A stretch of 64,000 nucleotides of DNA. It comes from Trissonchulus latispiculum (Eukaryota; Nematoda; Enoplea; Enoplida; Ironidae). Positions 10,301 through 22,469 of the stretch are shown here, one piece after another. The position numbers and the translations under genes are program-made. Numbering within the stretch: the stretch's first letter is position 1; each line of letters starts with the position of its first letter. The stretch spans positions 21,260 through 85,259 of the forward strand of contig JASAND010021278.1 of NCBI GenBank assembly GCA_030248195.1, given 5' to 3'. The notes under the pieces are model-generated. The model searched no databases. It was not told the DNA's origin and was given only the letters and a program-made list of their open reading frames with translations.

Positions 10301-12289
10301 ATCTGGCGCTGAAGCTCCTGGGAGCTCCAGGCTTTCGATGCTTGGGTGTCCATGGCTTGCTTTTAGCCCTGATTCTTCCAGAAGGTGGTTTATCCCCTTG
10401 GAAAATGGTCGGTTCCGCAATAGTTTGGTCTAGGTTGACTCGATAGGTTCTGTCCGTATGCTTGGTTGGAGTTACCGGGGCTGCACCAAAGACGGATCGG
10501 GCCCCAACGCCATAGGCTAGAGTCTTTCCCCCGATATCGGCGCTTTGTTGTTTGGACGAAATCCCCACCAGAACCACTGACACTACGGAAGCCAGAAAGA
10601 CCATCCCAACCCCGCCGTAGATCAGAGATTTCTTGCTGAATTGGTGCTTTTTCGTGTTTCGTTGAGAGTTCTCCGAAAGATGCCCTGAAACCGCTGCCGT
10701 CTCTTTGGTAGTTTTGCACTCAGATAGGCGGAAGCAAGGATTCTCTTTAGTTTGGCATTTGGCAATCTCTTGTCCATTTATGTCCAGCTTTAGGGAATTG
10801 TTCTTGATCACTGCCTTGATAAGAAAATACCGATGCTTAGGGGATAAAGGCAGTTTTGTCTCTTTCCCGGAATCGTGGGCAAAATACCAATCGTAAAGTG
10901 AGCTGTTTTTGATAAGAAGCCCTTGGGGACATTTCGGGTTTTCCAAAAATTCTAGTTCCAGACAGTCTTTCGAATTCGTTGGAACGCGAAGTTCAAAAGT
11001 CTTTAAGCCTTGGGTAAGGTTGCAATAGTTGCAAAGTTGAAAGGGTACAGATGGTGCCTTGAGGATGGGACAAGCTGTTCCACAAGTTAAACGGAGAAAG
11101 CAGAAAAGAATGAGAGTTTTTAGCATCGCAAATTTCAGAGCATGAGTTGGACTAATGAAACGATGTAGCGATGAGACCACTACTAGTTACTATTAGAGGT
11201 ACGAAACACACAAAAATTAGTGCCATGATTTCACTTATAGATGGCTTGTTATAAATTGAGTATGGAGCTGATTACTGATAGTATAAATGTGATTGTTAAC
11301 GCCTAAAATTTCTTGACTTCTGCTGCACAAAGTCAAGTAAAATTACCAAACGATTCATCGTGTTCCTGCATTAATCAAAGTATCCTTCTTCTTCTTCTTC
11401 TAACAGAACAGAACTTTTTCTTTCCCATTTCTTTTAATTTACTTTCAGTGTCGGCGAACCGATATCCTACGTCATTCAGTTGCGTAATCTGCAGGGCGTC
11501 GACGCCAGAGTTGGACGTTGCTGGGCCACCGATGGATCCTCCAACATCCAACTGAGCGATGACAGCGGTTGCACCGTTCAACCCGTTGACAGCAATGTCT
11601 GGTCCAACTTCCATACCCAATCAAATCCTGGTCCAGACAAGCTGATCTATAACAATATCAAAACCTGGGCTTTCCCTACCAGTAACAGGGTCGATATCTT
11701 TTGCAATCTTCACGTTTGTCGTGAACAGAACTGTCCGCCCAGTCGCTGTTTTGACAGTTTCCCCCTGAAACAGCGCCGGTCGCCGGATCGGTTTGGTCAC
11801 GATGCGATCTTCAATTTGGTCCCTTTGTCAGAAACGGAACCGGAAGAGGTAATCAGGGTTGAAAGCGGATTTGAAGTGACCTCGTTTGCCAGATTTGACA
11901 CTCTGACGGCTGAGAAACGAATTTACGACATTGAAGCGGATCTGGTGACGGGAAATACTAATAGTGGAGTATTGTTATATGGTCCCTCTGGAAATGAGAA
12001 GCAGCCAGGAACAGATGAAGAATTTTGCATCCAACGCAGCCATTTTATTGTTGGTTTGGCCCTAATCAGTATAATTATTTGTTTTGCCGTTGGTGGTATT
12101 GGATATCTGATCTACAAAATTTATCAGTCGCAAGGCTCTTTTGGGGAAGGAAAAGATAATTCTGAAATTGGGACTCAAGTGGGACATCTCTATCATTATC
12201 CAGAAGCATTTTGCTATGTTCAGCAAAAATCCAATGCGGAAGAAAAGTCCAAAAAGTCGAATACAGACACGAAAGTAGAAACAACTTAA
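7341..12289 (+). CDS. ZP-domain (cuticlin-type) transmembrane protein
   Basis: Four exons, 7341-7370, 7588-7852, 8042-8318 and 11449-12289, join in frame through GT-AG junctions to give 470 residues. The start is the ATG at 7341, because its ten codons plus exon 2 make a signal peptide (about residues 1-21, ending ISAA). Cysteines begin at Cys39. The ZP module runs to about residue 290 and includes the RCWATDG block typical of ZP proteins. A dibasic KQRR site (about 298-301) matches the consensus furin cleavage position, and a transmembrane segment lies at about 390-412 before a short cytoplasmic tail. ZP proteins polymerise after cleavage; in ecdysozoans many are cuticlins or apical-matrix proteins. 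The last intron hosts another gene. A specific orthologue is not assigned. Confidence 0.92.
8319..11448 (+). other. ZP-gene intron 3 hosting an antisense gene
   Basis: This 3,130-bp intron separates the two halves of the ZP domain. The donor is AA|GTAGG at 8319 and the acceptor TTTCAG ends at 11448. The other introns of this gene are about 190-220 bp. Almost the whole intron is taken up by an intronless gene on the minus strand (8697-11126), so its size is explained by the nested gene. Confidence 0.85.
8697..11126 (-). CDS. Nested single-exon type I membrane protein, disordered tail
   Basis: One uninterrupted frame of 809 codons; the ATG at 11126 is the first Met and opens a signal peptide (MLKTLILFCFLRLTCGTA). 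An extracellular part of about 150 residues follows, with eight or nine cysteines and N-glycosylation motifs. It ends in a stretch around LKLDINGQEIAKC that faintly recalls a beta-sandwich edge. A transmembrane helix lies at about residues 168-190 (YGGVGMVFLASVVSVVLVGI). The remaining 619 residues are basic, Ser/Ala/Gly/Lys-rich and probably disordered. They repeat SEYGFADKGRSVMIAG twice, with looser relatives, and carry three RRxS sites (RRGS, RRTS, RRTS) that fit basophilic-kinase consensus. I do not recognise the family. It lies wholly inside the ZP gene's last intron on the opposite strand. Confidence 0.88.
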   Translation of the reverse strand: MLKTLILFCFLRLTCGTACPILKAPSVPFQLCNYCNLTQGLKTFELRVPTNSKDCLELEFLENPKCPQGLLIKNSSLYDWYFAHDSGKETKLPLSPKHRYFLIKAVIKNNSLKLDINGQEIAKCQTKENPCFRLSECKTTKETAAVSGHLSENSQRNTKKHQFSKKSLIYGGVGMVFLASVVSVVLVGISSKQQSADIGGKTLAYGVGARSVFGAAPVTPTKHTDRTYRVNLDQTIAEPTIFQGDKPPSGRIRAKSKPWTPKHRKPGAPRSFSARSDKPMEEVTYFVQHQDMVTGKPADVTIVDKDFQLEEDVQETALPMKPPEEQETGGIEPSARGVTAPLLSEKGTALAEVSRTQTATKGVSEARSVTGAVTTKTRDLKSVTGGITTQTRTEISSCKTIPVNKERRLSDEDEDEEPEAVIAWDNRQGKTPAQKDYVPSQYQADQKGRSQLIADAKSQQTGVAGPAAGASKRVDARSDLVGKFGPGGSKTIDKSRPDNVKATVLEKKTTEKLTKVTPGKSDATSGSMKTIKVEKKTAAQKSDRADASTSGKQGAGSTRRGSIGKQQGASSRAPPKGAGAEKVPQSEYGFADKGRSVMIAGSAGTAAAGAGARSSRRTSIEKSKLTQVGSAGAGARSSRRTSVDKYKSIGSGAPATAGIGGTGNPAGSKGAQGQSRGTGAAGPGPEKYPRSEYGFADKGRSVMIAGPGGGGGGGGGYPAGAAGGVKPQSERFSSMQGVTGSSSGGSAGQPKQPAYQHVKSQYAFPDRGGTPGPASRSSQAMTGQSSESTFMAKKQPVPRQKQGYSEYVN

Positions 12290-12328
12290 GTTTTTGCTAT
12301 TTTTGTCCTTTTTCAATTTATTCTTTTT

Positions 12329-12334
12329 AATAAA
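12329..12334 (+). terminator. Poly(A) signal of the ZP gene
   Basis: AATAAA occurs about 40 bases after the TAA stop at 12287-12289, a usual position for cleavage and polyadenylation. It suggests a very short 3' UTR. Confidence 0.6.
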
Positions 12335-13213
12335 ACGAATGTTCATAATTTGCCTAACGTTTGTTTATACGGTTTTAGGAAAGCAGTATTGCAACTATGA
12401 ATTTTACTACACAGTATTCTGACCACAGTGAACAATAATGAATGATGAATAATGAATCTGAATGAACAATATTTTAGCTATAGTGTAACAAAGACTTTCA
12501 AAGGGAAGTTGGAATCAAAGTCGAGTTCTTTGAGTAAAAATAAATTTTAAAAATAAAAACTAAAATTAAAAATAGTCGAGCTGGAAGTACTGAAACTGAA
12601 ACTATTGCAAGCCAAGTAGCCGCCGTTGCTATCCTAAAGTAAACTAGCATTTTCAGATTTTGCGATTTCTTAGTGTTGTTCATTTTATTGGCATCTTATT
12701 TTATTAGTTCCGCATTTGTATACACAAAATATTAATAAAACAATTACATTACATATACTACTACAGTGAAAGCCACCACAATTATAAAAAGGAACAACAA
12801 TTATACAACTGCACCATTTGTTAAACAATTAATTTGCAGCGTGCTATTCATCAACAAAGCTGTACAATGCAATGTATAAGGGGAATGCTTAAATAAACAT
12901 GAGATTATATCCTTTTATCTATTTTCATGAAACTTTAGTTTTACACTAATCATTTCTACTCAACCTCAATTTTTCGTTCTAAATTGAATTTTATTTCCTG
13001 TCTACTAATCTAACTTCGACATTACTACGTCAGATTAAATCTAGCAGTACCTACAATTGATGCAGATTCTAACAGAATCTGCCGTTTCGAAAGGTATGGC
13101 AGGCAGGTTACGGCAGATAGTTACAAGTTACAGAAAAAATATATACGAGACAAATATTACAATTTTGCTGGCTCCTACACTGGTGATTTATAGAACGGAT
13201 GAGCTGGTCTTGT
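12335..13213. other. Convergent intergenic spacer
   Basis: About 0.9 kb separates the stops of two convergent genes. It is AT-rich. Apart from a probable poly(A) signal for the minus-strand gene (12990-12995), I see no structure in it. Confidence 0.6.
12990..12995 (-). terminator. Probable poly(A) signal of the mup-4-like gene
   Basis: TTTATT on the plus strand reads AATAAA on the minus strand, about 220 bases past the TGA stop at 13214-13216. It is the nearest canonical signal that I saw. Confidence 0.45.
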
Positions 13214-16200
13214 TCAGTAGTGAGAAGTGGATCGAGATTCGGTAAAGGTTGAGGTTTCATTCATGGTTCGTTCCGTGGTTCCTCGTCCATGAGGATCTGG
13301 TTCAAAATCGCGTGCTCGACGAACAACAGTGCGGCGATCATAGACATTCTGAAATGGAGGTACTTTTATTAAGGACGTCAGAGGATTCGAGTATGATAAA
13401 ATAAACGTTTTTGACCCGATTTTCCCAAGAAAAAGGTTTCTTGCAGCCCATACCTGGTGATGCACAGATCTACAGTAGCTTAGCAAGAAAACAGGCGCGG
13501 TTTCCCCTCTGGTTTTCGTAAATTTGAAAGTTTGACCTGTTATTGCTAAAGAAAAAGAGTAGTCAATGCAAATGTTTTCCCAATAACATAGGACACATGT
13601 TAAGAAGTTTGCTTTAGTTAAGCCATGGATCGATTTGAGCGAAAACAGCGTTTGAAAAACGATTTCAGCATCTAAAACAGCAATGCAATTCATTGTTACC
13701 AAATCTAAAACGGATTCTACCTTGATTTGCTGGTGAGCTGTGAGCTGTGAGCAGAAAGTAGCTCTCTTCGAAGAATTCGTGACGTTAGTGGCTACCCGAA
13801 ATTAGTTAAATCCTCAGCTTTATAGAAAAAAGTCTCAACTTACATCCTCTACTACGGACGAATCTTCAGATTCCAAGCCATCTTCGAAGTTTCTTTCGGT
13901 TCTCTAAAAGGAAAAACAAATCTTGTTAATGCGAAGAGTGCACAGTTAAGCTGATGAACCTAAAGGCCAGTTTACACCATCAAACTTTCGCCAAACCAAA
14001 CCTTGGCCAAACTCAAGTTTGGTGCAAAATGTTCAGCAAACTTTGTGTTTACACTACCAAACTTCGTTTGACCAAACTTCCTCCAAACATTCACCAAACT
14101 TTAGGACGGAACCAATGACATTAAAGACAATATGAACGCCAGCTTAAACCTATTTAAACAGTTTTTTCCAGATTGTCGATATTAAAATGGTTTTGTCATA
14201 GGTGGTCTGAGCTTAGAGGCTTCCCCATTAACAGATGTGTTTCTGGTAATTGTAAGCAAATTGTAAACGATTGGAACATTAAAAGGTTTAATTAACGTTG
14301 GTTCTCTAGATTGGTAAAAGTTACAGTCAAGTGGCAAAATATAAACTTGGTCCTAGCAAAATTTTAGTACAATACTTCCTTTTCCAATTTTTTAATATTT
14401 CTTATTCAATTTTTCATTTAATATTTCCAATACTGCTTTCCAATACATTACGTACATACTTTAATCCTGAAGGCTGGAAACAGTCTTTTTAAATCCTTCG
14501 GAAACAACACAAATAAATAGTACAGAATAAAAAGGTGACGAAGGGCGGAAACAAACGCATTAAAATATCTTGCAAGTGTACATAGCACAGACACAGGCAT
14601 GTGACTTTTTGGTGGATTCTTATTGGTCAGTTTCAATAAACGTTTGGTGAAATTTGCTATGGGACCAAACTCAGTTTGGCAGTTTGGTGGTAGTTTGGTG
14701 GAAGCTTGGTAGACGTTTGGTATATGTTTACACCATCAAACTTCCACCAAACTTTCGCCAAACTTGAGTTTGGTCAAGGTTTGGTTTGGCGAAAGTTTGG
14801 TGGTGTAAACTGGCCTTAAACAGTGTTTCATAACTTAGAGCGTTGCGTTTCATAAGTTTCTCATTGCGCCCATTCACGAAGGATACAAGGCATTAATCAC
14901 AGAGAAATAATGAAAAACGCCTGCCTGCAATCACTAAGGCAAAGCCCATTTTCTCTCTCCTGTTTCGGACTAAGGTTTTGCCTCAGTGACAGGCAGGCGT
15001 TTTCAGATGTTTCTCTATGATTAATGCTTGTATCCTTCGTGGATCCGCCTGCTAGCCCTCGTTTACCTCATTTACTTGATGTAAGTATTTCATAACTTGA
15101 TTTTGAAATTTCACATTGTATTACTTGCAAGTTTAAAGAAAATAGATAAACCAGAATCTCCTATTAACCAGTTCAGGTTATGCTCTGTTAGCTACAACTA
15201 CAGCTAGCCAATTTAGTGACTCAATAAGAACGCAAAAACGCATAAGATAAACTACTAAATTATCTATTAAACAATGGCGCATTTTGAACTGTAAAGCTAA
15301 CTAACTCTAGTCATGATATCTTCAGCTTCTGCGATACTGCGATCTTCTTCTCCAACAATTCGACCAGCTCGAGTTGGAGGGTAGACATGGAATTGAGCTG
15401 TGGCATCAGTCCGGGTCGTTTCTGTTGTCTTCTTGCTTTGACTAAAATTTTAGAAGCTTTTACAAAATTTGAGCCAGTGTTAAAAATGGAAATATTAACT
15501 TTATACTACCAGATTCGGATACAAACAACACATGCATTCACACACGACATAAAATGCTGAAAAATGCACAAAGACCCTGAAAACCAGATGGCTAAGGGTG
15601 GGGGTTACATATATTGGTTGGACTCTTATTGGAAGTAACTAACTGGGGTTCTATGGCTCAATTGGCAGTTTTATTAACTAATTGAGAAGTTATGGGATAA
15701 AAAACATTCATTGTTTTTTTCCAATCATCGTATTTTATTGTCACCTTATTTTATTTTATCAACATACATATTTGTGTTTATGTCGTAACACACCTAAAAA
15801 TATTAAATTTAATCTACCCTTTTGTTTACCTAGTCATGGTTTTCTTTTCAATTTCCTCGCGACTGTAGCCGGTTGATTCACTGGAACCAGAACTGGAACT
15901 GCCTGAATAGCTGTCCCGTCGACCAAGATGAGCTCTCGGAATGCGAACCTAGAAAAACCAACAATTCGAATACTGTAAAACTCCTGTAGGCCTAATCCTG
16001 CACAATCGCAGCTAACACTTCTAAAATTGCACCTTATCTTAACGTTTATAGAAATATATGTATGTAGAGATCAATAGTAACAAGAGGACCCCTAAAAGGG
16101 GTATCGTTCAGCATCTGAGTGTAAAGAATTCATAGCAGATTTTTTGATAGACCATAAGATCAGATACAGATAGATAGACCAACAGCTTGACAGGAATTGA

Positions 16201-19200
16201 TATTTTGCAGAACACTTGGCACTCCGTTTAAATTATTGGATTGGCCGGGGTGCTCACCAGTCAAACTTATTTCTTTGTTGTATTCAAAAACAAACCTTTA
16301 GCTAATCTCATCTTAATTATTGCGTGAATACAACATAAATTTAATTTCAGATTCAATAATATATTTTTCCATCTGCTCCTCCTTAACTATTCTGAGAAGT
16401 GGGATTACCGCTAGCTACCTGTTTATGACAATATACTGGTGGGCTGGATTGTTCTCAGCTTTAGCAGATGAATGCAGTGCCACCTTTTCAAAACAGTTTT
16501 CAGGTTTTCAGTTTAGAAATTCACTTAAAAATGAAACCAGAGTTAGCATTACAAAATACTGAAACATTCCTGTTCCCCGAGTTTGGGTTTTAAATGGGTT
16601 TTAAAAAAAGCAAAATAGCCTCAGCACAGAATTCCGTCTAAATGCATAATGCTTGGCTTTAACAGTGAAATGCAGCCAATCGGCCTGGCTGCCAACTATG
16701 AACTGTTCTCAGATATTGCTGAACTAATTTGCATAATTGCGGAAGTTCTTGAAGACTACATTTTCTTCCTATGTTAGGGTGGGGCAATGAAAACATCAGC
16801 ATAACTGGAAATCCGCCTGGGAGACAGAGGGGGGGGGGGTAGAAAGAAAAATTAGAGCAAATGCTAAACACCCAACAGAACATTAAACTGACAAAATCAA
16901 AAATCTAAATAAGCAAACAGTTGACTGCATGGGTTAAAAAAACCAGCAAACAGTTGACTGCATGGGTTAAAAAACCAGTATCTCAGAAATGTGCAAGTAG
17001 GCCCCCTTCGGTTGAAAAAACAATTGCATCAGCACACGAGGCCAATGATGAAGTTAAGGATCCAAAGAATGCAGAATAAACTGTAGGCTAACACAGTTGA
17101 TCATGCAACTAAACTATACTTTATTATAGCAACAATAACTAGGTGGATTGCATCTTAGAGTCTGTATTTTTATCTTCTTAAGTAAGCGCTTAATCCTCAA
17201 CACTCCCCCCTAAGCGCAACTTTGTTTAATCCCAAGTTTTTCGCGCAGTTCCACGAATTTGGTCTTGGGCAACGGTTTGGTGAAGATATCAGCCAAATTC
17301 TCGCTGGACGGGCAGTAAACAACTTTAATGTCCCCTGCTTCCACTTTCTCCCGAATGAAATGATATTTGATATCAATATGTTTAGTGCGGGAGTTGGCAA
17401 TAGGGTTCTTGACCAAGGCGATGCAGCTTTGGTTGTCATCATATATGGTAGTAGGTTCAAGCTGGGTAAAACCCAACTCGTTCAGAAATCCTCTGATCCA
17501 CAACAGTTCCTTTGTCGCTGTGCTAAGCGCCACATACTCCGCCTCTGCGGTTGACAGTGACACAGTGGATTGCTTTCGGCTACTCCAACTTACAGGCCCA
17601 TTTGCCATCTTAAATACAAACCCTGACGTAGACTTGGGATCGTCAATGTTTCCAGCCCAATCCGAGTCTGAATACCCTTCAAGCAGTCCTCTAGATAATA
17701 CAGAGTCAGTTCTTTCATAACATATCCCTAATGTAAGGGTTCCTTTGACATAGCGAAGGATTCGCTTAAGTGCTAACCAATGGACTTGGGATGGGCAGGA
17801 ATTAAATTGACACATCACTCCAATCGGTCCTGCTATGTCGGGTCTGGTGGCGATTGCTGCATACAGTAATCCACCAGTAAGTGCTTGGTAGGCCGTGGTG
17901 TCCTCGAACAGGTTTGAAGATTCAGGATCCGCTTTAGCCAGCTTTGTGCCAGGTTCTTGGGGAATATGCACTGGGTTTGCATTTTCCATCCCAAACTTTG
18001 ATAAAATCTTGGAAAGGTATCTTTCCTGATGCAGGAAAAGTATGCCTTTATCCTTGTCGTAATTGATTTGCATGCCAAGATAATAATGAACTTGGCCCAT
18101 GTCCTTCATCTTGAATCTGGTATGCAGAATATTCTTGGTTCCAGCCATTTCTTCTGGATTACTTGTGATAACCAACAGGTCGTCCACGTAGAGAACTATT
18201 AAAGTTAAGTCAGCTTCGTTTCTTTTGTAGTAAACACATGGATCTGTCTTTGCCTTCCTGAAACCAGCTTCGCACAAATGGTGATCTATGGTTAAGTTCC
18301 AACATCGGGGCGCCTGTTTGAGCCCATACAGGCTTCTCTGCAGCTTGCACACATATTCTTCTTTGCCAGATTGTACGAAACCGGGTGGTTGATCCATGTA
18401 TATTTCTTCATCCAAGCTACCGTACAAAAACGCGGTAGTTACATCCATTTGATGGATGTCCATACCAAGTTGCACAGCCAGAGCTAAAACTGCTCGAACT
18501 GAAGTGAACTTGGCAACTGGGGCAAAGGTTTCACTGTAGTCAACACCAAATTGTTGAGTGAAACCTTTAGCCACCAGACGTGCTTTGAACCGTTCAACGT
18601 CCCCATCAGCCTTATATTTCACCCTGAATACCCACTTACACCCAATGGGAGTTCGGTCTTTAGGAAGCTTTACCAGCACCCAGGTCTGATTTTCGTGGAG
18701 TGAGTCAAGCTCACTTTGTGCCGCCTTTTCCCACTCCTTCCCGTATTCGCTATCAAGAGCTTCGGTGATCGTTGTTGGTTCATTTATTTCACCCGAGAAA
18801 CAAGCATAGTGAACCGATCTGTCCACCATTCTGTCAGAAACTTTCCACCACGGCTTTTTGTCACGCCACTCTTCGGGAGGTCTTCTATTTCTGGATGATC
18901 GCCGGGGATTTATTGTCACAACTTCTTCTGGAACATTTTCTTCTGGGGCTTCTGGGGCATTGTCTTCCGGAGTATTATCATCATTGACTGGAAAACGATG
19001 ATTTGCCTCTTCTTCAGAATCAGTCGAACTTTCGTACTGGACATGAGAGTTCTTTGTTTCATTATCATTTTCTGGAAACACTACATCACGGCTGAGGAAT
19101 ATCTTTTTGCTTTGGCAATTGTACAGACGATATCCCTTTGAACGCTCAGCGTACCCAACAAATCGGCACTTTATCGCCTTTGAGTCAAACTTTTCTCTGG

Positions 19201-22200
19201 ACTCTTTCCGTAAGTGCGCATAGGCTGCACAGCCGAAAACTTTAAAGTGTGCCACACTTGGAACAATATCTTTGAATATCTCAAACGGAGTTTTGCTTGC
19301 TGTAGCTGAAGATGTACAGCGGTTTCTAATGTATACCGCTGTTGCCACTGCTTCCGCCCAAAAACACTTTGGTAGATTTGCAGAATGTACCATACTTCTA
19401 TTGCGCTTTCAACTACAGTTCTATTCATTCTTTCTGCGATACCATTCTGCTGAGGGCAGTGAGGTACCGTATGCTGGTGAGTGATACCTTTCACTTTGCA
19501 AAATTCTTCAAATTCTTTAGAAAAGTATTCACCCCCGCAATCAGAACGTAAAGTTTTAATAGTTTTTCCTTGTTGATTCTTTACGGCAGCTTCAAACTCC
19601 TTGAATTTGTTGAGCACTTCGCTTTTCTTTTTCATAAAGTACACAGTGCAAAACCGGGACTTATCATCAATGAATGTTACAAAATACTTCGAGCCTCCAA
19701 TGGACTCGGTCTGAACCGGGCCAAACACATCGCTATGCACTAGGTCTAAGACTTCTTTGACCTCTGACTGGCTAGATTTGGGGTATGCTTCTTTATGTAT
19801 TTTGCCCTTGACGCAGCCTTCGCACAAGGACACACCGTTGTCTTTTGGATTTAGTGACAAACCTTTAACAGCTTTATTCTTATACATCAATTTTAGTGTT
19901 CTTTCATTCAAATGTCCCATGCGTTTGTGCCAAAGTTCAACACTATTAACCCCTGCAGTTGCTGCTGTATGCAGTTCACTACAGTCTAAATAATACAGTT
20001 TTCCTCTAACAGAGCCAGACCCCAACAGCTTTCCATTTTGGTAAATAAAGCACCTCGACCCTGTAAACTTCACCAACTTGCCCCGGTTTGTAACAGCCCG
20101 TACCGAAAACAAATTCATAGTCAATTTAGGAACCAAATAGACATCTTTAAATGTTATGTTTTTGTGTCTTCCCTGGACATTCAGACACACCGAAACGTCC
20201 CCTTTTCCCAAGGCCTGAACAATGTTGCCGTCACCCAGAGTCACCAAATCTGGTTTATCAAAGGTTTCGTATTTGATAAACCAGTCCTTTCTAAAAGTCA
20301 TATGTTGGGACGCGCCTGAGTCCAGAATCCACTGACTCGCCATTCCATCTTTGGCTTTTGCAGACATGGCGGATTCTTCATTCTTTGCAACGACAAAAGC
20401 TTCATTTCCTGAATCAGTTTTGTTATCACTTTGTTCCGCCACTCTTGCTTGTTCTTTGCGCTTGGGAAAATATTTTGTAGGTTTCTTGCGATGCCAGCAA
20501 TCTTTGGCAATGTGACCGGGCTTATTACAAATGTAGCAGATAATCTTTCTGGTTGGTCTTTCTTGCCTTTCTTGTTGTCTTTCTCGCCTTCCTTGTTGAT
20601 TTCCAGGTCTTTTAAGCAGAAGAGCTTTTTCAGGATGCTCATTTTCAGATGAATCCTTTGTTTGGCTTTCCTTTCTTTTAGACTCTTCATGAAGCAGACG
20701 TGCTTGCACAAAGTCAAGAGTAAGTTCATCAGTTCTAGATTCCAACGCTGTTATGAGATAGCTATATGAATCGGGCAGACTTGCCAACAAAGTCGTTACC
20801 AAGTCGTCTTCGGACAGCGGCGCATCCAGCGCAGCCAACTGATCGGACAAATCCTTGACCTTGTTGATATGTGTTATCATATCTTCTCCTTCCTCCATGA
20901 CCAAACGGAATAACTTCTTCCTGAGATACAGTTTATTAGAAAGCGACCTTTTTTCGTAATGATTCTTTAAAGCATCCCAGGCATCCTTTGCTGTGCGGGC
21001 AGCCTTTACCAGGAAGATCTGATTGTCTTCCAAACCCAATGCGATTGTTGCTAGCGCTTTGTTAGCCTTCTTTGTAAATTCCCTCACGACGTTTTCACCT
21101 GCATTCTCCGGTAGAACCTCAGACCCGTCCACATGACCCCATAAGTCCTTGTCGACTAAAACCATTTGCATCTTAAATTTCCATATTGGAAAGTTATTTC
21201 CATTGAGCTTGTCAATCCCCAAATGGCTTTTCGCTGATCCTTGAGCCATACTGTGTGATTGCTGATGGCAAACCACAAACAGGACTATGAGGGAAACGAG
21301 GAAAGGTAGAGTGGCCAGGATTAGCACTCTGGGCCCATAACCTGATGAAGTTAAGGATCCAAAGAATGCAGAATAAACTGTAGGCTAACACAGTTGATCA
21401 TGCAACTAAACTATACTTTATTATAGCAACAATAACTAGGTGGATTGCATCTTAGAGTCTGTATTTTTATCTTCTTAAGTAAGCGCTTAATCCTCAACAG
21501 CCAATGCTGAAGGTAGGCTGAATAAGTATAGAGAAGGGCTTCCTTAGTGTGAAATATAGCTATTTTCCGTGTAAGTAGTTCTGCCTCCAGGCAGAACAAA
21601 AAGTTTTGGTATGCATCCGCAACGGTATATTTCTTACTTGTCTATCATCTATGTAACCGCCCAATTCACGGGCTTGCTGTTCAGCGCCTTCTCCGTAATA
21701 CCCTGTTCTGGCAGCAGCCTAAAATAAGTAAGCAAGTCCTAGATTCAGTTGAAAGAGACAACGATATACTAATGACATCAGCTGAAAGCTTAGTTTTCAA
21801 TTAGGTTGAGCCAAACGCAAACTAAAATTTTGTTTAAAAATTGCCCAACAAAATTTCGGACAACTTTATCTCCGATTAGAGTCGGGGACAGCTCTGACGT
21901 CACTAGTCGGATGTCAGAACTGTGTGCATCCCAGATGACATTAAAGATTTTGCACTTCGCGTCGAAATGTTCAGGACTAGATAAGCCAGTGTTTTTGGGT
22001 ATTGATTTGACGGATCTCCGTGTTATATTTTGGCTAGACGGCTGATAAAACACTGCGGTATTCCTGAACAGCTTTCATTCCGGGCTATTAAACACAAATG
22101 TTTAAAGCTTACCTGTTTTCCAATGAGTTCAGTGTTGCTTCCAGAGCCAGCGCTCATGGTAGACCAAGGAACCATGCCATGAGAATACCAGGCTTTCATT

Positions 22201-22469
22201 GTTTCCACGCAACGACTGAAACAGAAGAAATTGTAAAGACTGCACTTAATATTTCAAAACTTGAAGCTCATAAAGGATAAAAAAGGATAAAGGACGATAA
22301 ATGTAATTTCCCAATGGTAAATATCCTTGTTGCCTCGTCATAAGTAAAAGTAAATAAGATAAAATAATGAGAGAAGAACAAAATGAAACTCACAGTCGGA
22401 GGCAATAGAACAGCAAACAGCAAAGACCAAGAAGGAAGAAGATAATCGCCAAAATGATCAGGAATATGT
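13214..22469 (-). CDS. mup-4: mup-4-like exons 36-42: TM helix and tail
   Basis: Exon 36 (22469-22394) encodes the transmembrane helix (IFLIILAIIFFLLGLCCLLF). Exons 22215-22113, 21718-21638, 15948-15830, 15441-15306, 13903-13844 and 13348-13214 encode the tail. It opens with a basic/aromatic juxtamembrane part (MKAWYSHGMVPWS), then a Ser-rich segment, an acidic segment, and ends SRSTSHY-stop. In MUP-4/MUA-3 this part connects to intermediate filaments; no named domain is visible here. A 71-base candidate exon at 13721-13791 was left out because it breaks the frame. Intron 38 (15949-21637) contains the copia element. Confidence 0.85.

Larger units (their letters stand above)
17046..21499 (-). 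mobile_element. Ty1/copia LTR retrotransposon, 4.45 kb
   Basis: The element is flanked by a perfect 5-bp duplication GCCAA (17041-17045, 21500-21504). Its two 157-bp LTRs look identical, so the insertion is recent. On the minus strand the 5' LTR is followed at once by the primer-binding site GGTTATGGGCCCAG; a purine tract (AGGGGGGAG, 17203-17211) precedes the 3' LTR. One gag-pol in copia order (gag, protease, integrase, RT, RNase H) fills the interior, broken by one frameshift near 19395-19400. It sits in intron 38 of the mup-4-like gene, in the same orientation. Confidence 0.95.

Noticed and set aside
8911..10433. Plus-strand frames of 60-158 codons within the ZP intron
   Set aside because: They are antisense shadows of the GC-biased minus-strand gene at 8697-11126.
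13721..13791. A 71-base open segment with AG and GT borders between exons 41 and 42
   Set aside because: Including it shifts the frame of the last exon, while joining exon 41 directly to exon 42 keeps phase 0 and a natural stop.
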